Assembly (NCBI GenBank): GCA_003023535.1
Contig: PXSC01000175.1
Coordinates: forward strand, 1-5,966
From: Halobacteriales archaeon QS_9_70_65
GTDB taxonomy: Archaea; Halobacteriota; Halobacteria; Halobacteriales; Haloarculaceae
Reading direction: 5' to 3'
Length of the DNA: 5,966 nt
The notes below the pieces were generated by a model. That model ran no database searches. It was not told the origin of the DNA and was given only the letters and a program-made list of their open reading frames with translations. Positions within the stretch are counted from its first letter, which is position 1. Each line of letters starts with the position of its first letter. Positions 4,783 to 5,966 of the stretch are shown here, piece by piece. The translations under genes and the position numbers were made by a program.

Positions 4783-5385
4783 AACGCCGAGGACTGTGCT
4801 GTGCCCGGTCGTCGCCTGTTCCAGCGTGTCGGACTCCACCTCCGCCCTTGTTCGGAGATGAAGGAACCACTCGCCGTCTCTGTGGTGTAGTTCTGCGCCC
4901 GTCACCTCGTAGTCGTCGTTATCGAGATACCGACTATGAGGTGTGTCACGGTCAGGGTGAGAGAGAACGTACTCAACTTCGATGCGTCCGTCAACGGTCG
5001 CCAGCGACACGTATTCATCGTGGAAGGTGGCACACCGCTCGTCGTACACGGCGGTCGGATTCGAGAAGTGCGGTTTGCCAGCGTACTTGTCCTGTTTCCA
5101 GCGGGCGACGGCGCTCTGCACGGCGTCGGCGGCCTTGTTGCGGGCGTTCTGGACGAGATTCGCGTGCAATCGCGTCCGGTCACGTACCTCGTCGTAGGTT
5201 TCCTCCTGCAACTGTGCCTTACTGGTGGTCTTGTATTCGCCCTGCCACGCGTGGTCGACGACGTAGTTAGCGGCCCATAGAAACTCGTCTACTGTCTCGT
5301 GCAGAAGTGCGGCGCCGTCGCTGTCCACGTCGAGTTTGACCGGGACTGTTCGCCGCACCTCCATACGTCAGGTATGCACCCGCTG

Positions 5386-5394
5386 CTTTATGAA
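5386..5394 (-). promoter_or_regulatory. Candidate TATA box of tnpB
   Basis: The minus strand reads TTCATAAAG centred about 26 bases before the tnpB ATG at 5364. No SD precedes that ATG. Box and spacing suggest a leaderless transcript beginning at or next to the start codon. Confidence 0.5.
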
Positions 5395-5487
5395 CGTCGG
5401 GGAGAGAGAGGGTGGCAACAGTTCGTGTAATGTAGCGGGGTTGTCGGCTTCCTCTTCGGCCTACTCGCTCACTTCGCTCGCTCTCTT

Positions 5488-5539
5488 CTCACGGGCGCGA
5501 AGCGCCCGTTCGAATGGTCAGCGGGACCTCCGGTCCCGC
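5488..5539. repeat. Hairpin module P4, intergenic copy, with a further small hairpin downstream
   Basis: Plus-strand order: ACGGGCGC-GAA-GCGCCCGT (5491-5509), spacer TCGAATGGTCA, GCGGGACC-TCC-GGTCCCGC (5521-5539). Bases 5488-5519 align with 4044-4075 of P3 at 28 of 32 positions; three of the four differences are the loop. A third hairpin, GAGGC-TCC-GCCTC, follows at 5554-5566. It lies between the tnpB promoter side and the stop of the threonine aldolase gene. It is either just outside the element's left end or part of it. No gene is evident in 5365-5589. Confidence 0.75.
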
Positions 5540-5589
5540 CCGAGTTGAGGCCGGAGGCTCCGCCTCGAAACTGCTGAGCTGGCCGGCGG

Positions 5590-5966
5590 TCACCGGGCGG
5601 CGACCCGCTCGACGGCGGTCTCGACGTTCTCGCGGTCGACGTCGAGGTGTGTGCAGAACCGGACGACGCGGTCGCCGAACGGCACCCCACGGACGCCGAC
5701 GGCTTCGCACCGCTCGAGGAACCGCTCGGCCGGTTCGTCCGTCTCGACGAGGACGATGTTCGTCTCCGGATCGCGGGCGTCGAGCCCCTCGAGGGCGTCG
5801 AGTCCTTCGGCGAGTCGCTCGGCGTTGACGTGGTCCTCGGCGAGCCGTTCGCGGTTCTCCAGGGCGCGCAGTCCCGGCGCGGCGACGATGCCGGCCTGCC
5901 GCATCCCGCCGCCGAACAGCTTCCGGACGCGGCGGGCCTCCTCGACGAACGCCTCGCGGCCGGCGA
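5590..5966 (-). CDS. ltaE: Threonine aldolase / beta-eliminating lyase, C-terminal part (runs off the window)
   Basis: This PLP enzyme cleaves threonine or allo-threonine to glycine and acetaldehyde. The 124 visible residues carry family signatures: EARRVRKLFGGGMRQAGIVA, then APGL, RLAEDHVNAERLAEGL, the DPETNIVLVE strand, GVPFGDRVVRFCTHLDV and a final helix ending ERVAAR. The active-site lysine lies further upstream, outside the window, so the start and full length are unknown. No frame damage is seen in the visible part. Downstream of its stop is hairpin module P4. It uses the cofactor made by the PdxT pathway, but the genes are 4.4 kb apart and not co-transcribed. Confidence 0.9.
   Translation of the reverse strand, partial: AGREAFVEEARRVRKLFGGGMRQAGIVAAPGLRALENRERLAEDHVNAERLAEGLDALEGLDARDPETNIVLVETDEPAERFLERCEAVGVRGVPFGDRVVRFCTHLDVDRENVETAVERVAAR

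Larger units (their letters stand above)
3919..5364 (-). pseudogene. tnpB: RNA-guided endonuclease TnpB, broken by three hairpin-module insertions
   Basis: TnpB is the RuvC nuclease, ancestor of Cas12, guided by an omega RNA made from the element's right end. The frame starts at 5364 ([20 protein letters not shown]). An N-terminal wedge/REC-type region precedes RuvC. After Val194 (4783) the frame is lost at a 56-base insertion and resumes at 4726 with [12 protein letters not shown]. It runs through [37 protein letters not shown], the zinc finger CSTCG...[14 protein letters not shown], breaks at a 52-base insertion (4180-4231), resumes [14 protein letters not shown]...GAPVGVRLN, and meets a third 60-base insertion before GMLNANGEFDPPAG and a TAG at 3921-3919. 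Removing 56, 52 and 60 bases gives one open frame of 425 residues, a normal length. Catalytic residues in that numbering are Asp195, Glu278 and Asp356; zinc ligands are Cys328, 331, 346 and 349. As it stands the gene gives an N-half stopping at 4714 and a C-half stopping at 4193. Confidence 0.88.
3913..5487 (-). mobile_element. IS1341-type (tnpB-only, IS200/IS605-related) element, degraded
   Basis: The element contains a single tnpB and no Y1 transposase, so it would depend on a TnpA elsewhere. The right end is placed at 3913-3914, where an outer inverted repeat (3914-3920 / 3953-3959) begins directly after the neighbouring gene's stop. The left end is uncertain: no terminal duplication is expected for this family. 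The 10-mer ACTTCGCTCG occurs both at the right end (3921-3930) and at 5471-5480, which may mark the left end. It carries three internal hairpin-module insertions. The extent of the left side is an estimate. Confidence 0.55.

Noticed and set aside
4193..4870. 225-residue open frame as a separate small TnpB gene
   Set aside because: Its first 48 residues are out-of-frame or insertion-derived, and homology starts at DLGV. It is the C-half of the same disrupted tnpB, although translation of it cannot be excluded.
5461..5485. CTCGCTCACTTCGCTCGCTC as a terminal inverted repeat
   Set aside because: It is a direct repeat of CGCTC, not a palindrome. The shared 10-mer with the right end is noted, but it does not by itself define the left end.
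1..5966. tRNA or rRNA genes
   Set aside because: No GTTCRAANCY-type T-arm with a matching cloverleaf and no rRNA signature was found on either strand by eye.

Overview
This 5,966-base window looks haloarchaeal. It is very GC-rich, the proteins are acidic, gene starts lack or barely have Shine-Dalgarno sequences, and the families (archaeal EF-2, a two-TM HTH-type protein, IS1341-type TnpB) are typical of Halobacteria. Both ends cut through genes.

Layout. 1-281 (-) is the 5' end of the EF-2 gene, interrupted after codon 34 by the start of an intein placed inside the GTP-binding P-loop. 282-568 holds the EF-2 promoter region and a 100-base nested palindrome. 569-1159 (-) is pdxT (glutaminase subunit of PLP synthase). 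1217-2105 (-) is a cation-diffusion-facilitator gene that has lost TM1/TM2 by an internal frameshifting deletion. Divergent to it, 2171-2710 (+) encodes a YfcE/MJ0936-type metallophosphoesterase. 2854-3654 (-) encodes a membrane protein that appears to be an ArsR-like regulator whose winged-helix core is missing. Divergent to that, 3736-3912 (+) encodes a 58-residue single-TM protein. Directly abutting its stop codon is an IS1341-type (tnpB-only, IS200/IS605-related) element, about 3913 to 5.4-5.5 kb, with tnpB on the minus strand. 5590-5966 (-) is the C-terminal part of a threonine aldolase / beta-eliminating lyase.

Most unusual content. The tnpB reading frame is interrupted three times by 52-60 base modules of the same architecture: two perfect 8-10 bp hairpins, each with a 3-base loop, separated by a 4-10 base spacer. 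Removing exactly 56, 52 and 60 bases restores one continuous 425-codon TnpB with all three RuvC catalytic residues and the zinc finger. A fourth module lies outside the gene at 5488-5539 and shares 28 of 32 aligned bases with one of the tnpB copies. I read these as copies of a small mobile or dispersed palindromic element (REPIN-like or Rickettsia-palindromic-element-like in form). I cannot name the family.

The window is also rich in gene damage: a frameshifting deletion in the CDF gene, an apparent in-frame domain loss in the regulator and three insertions in tnpB. That fits relaxed selection, or possibly assembly problems, and reads would settle it. Apart from shared PLP chemistry (PdxT makes the cofactor used by threonine aldolase), the genes do not form one pathway.
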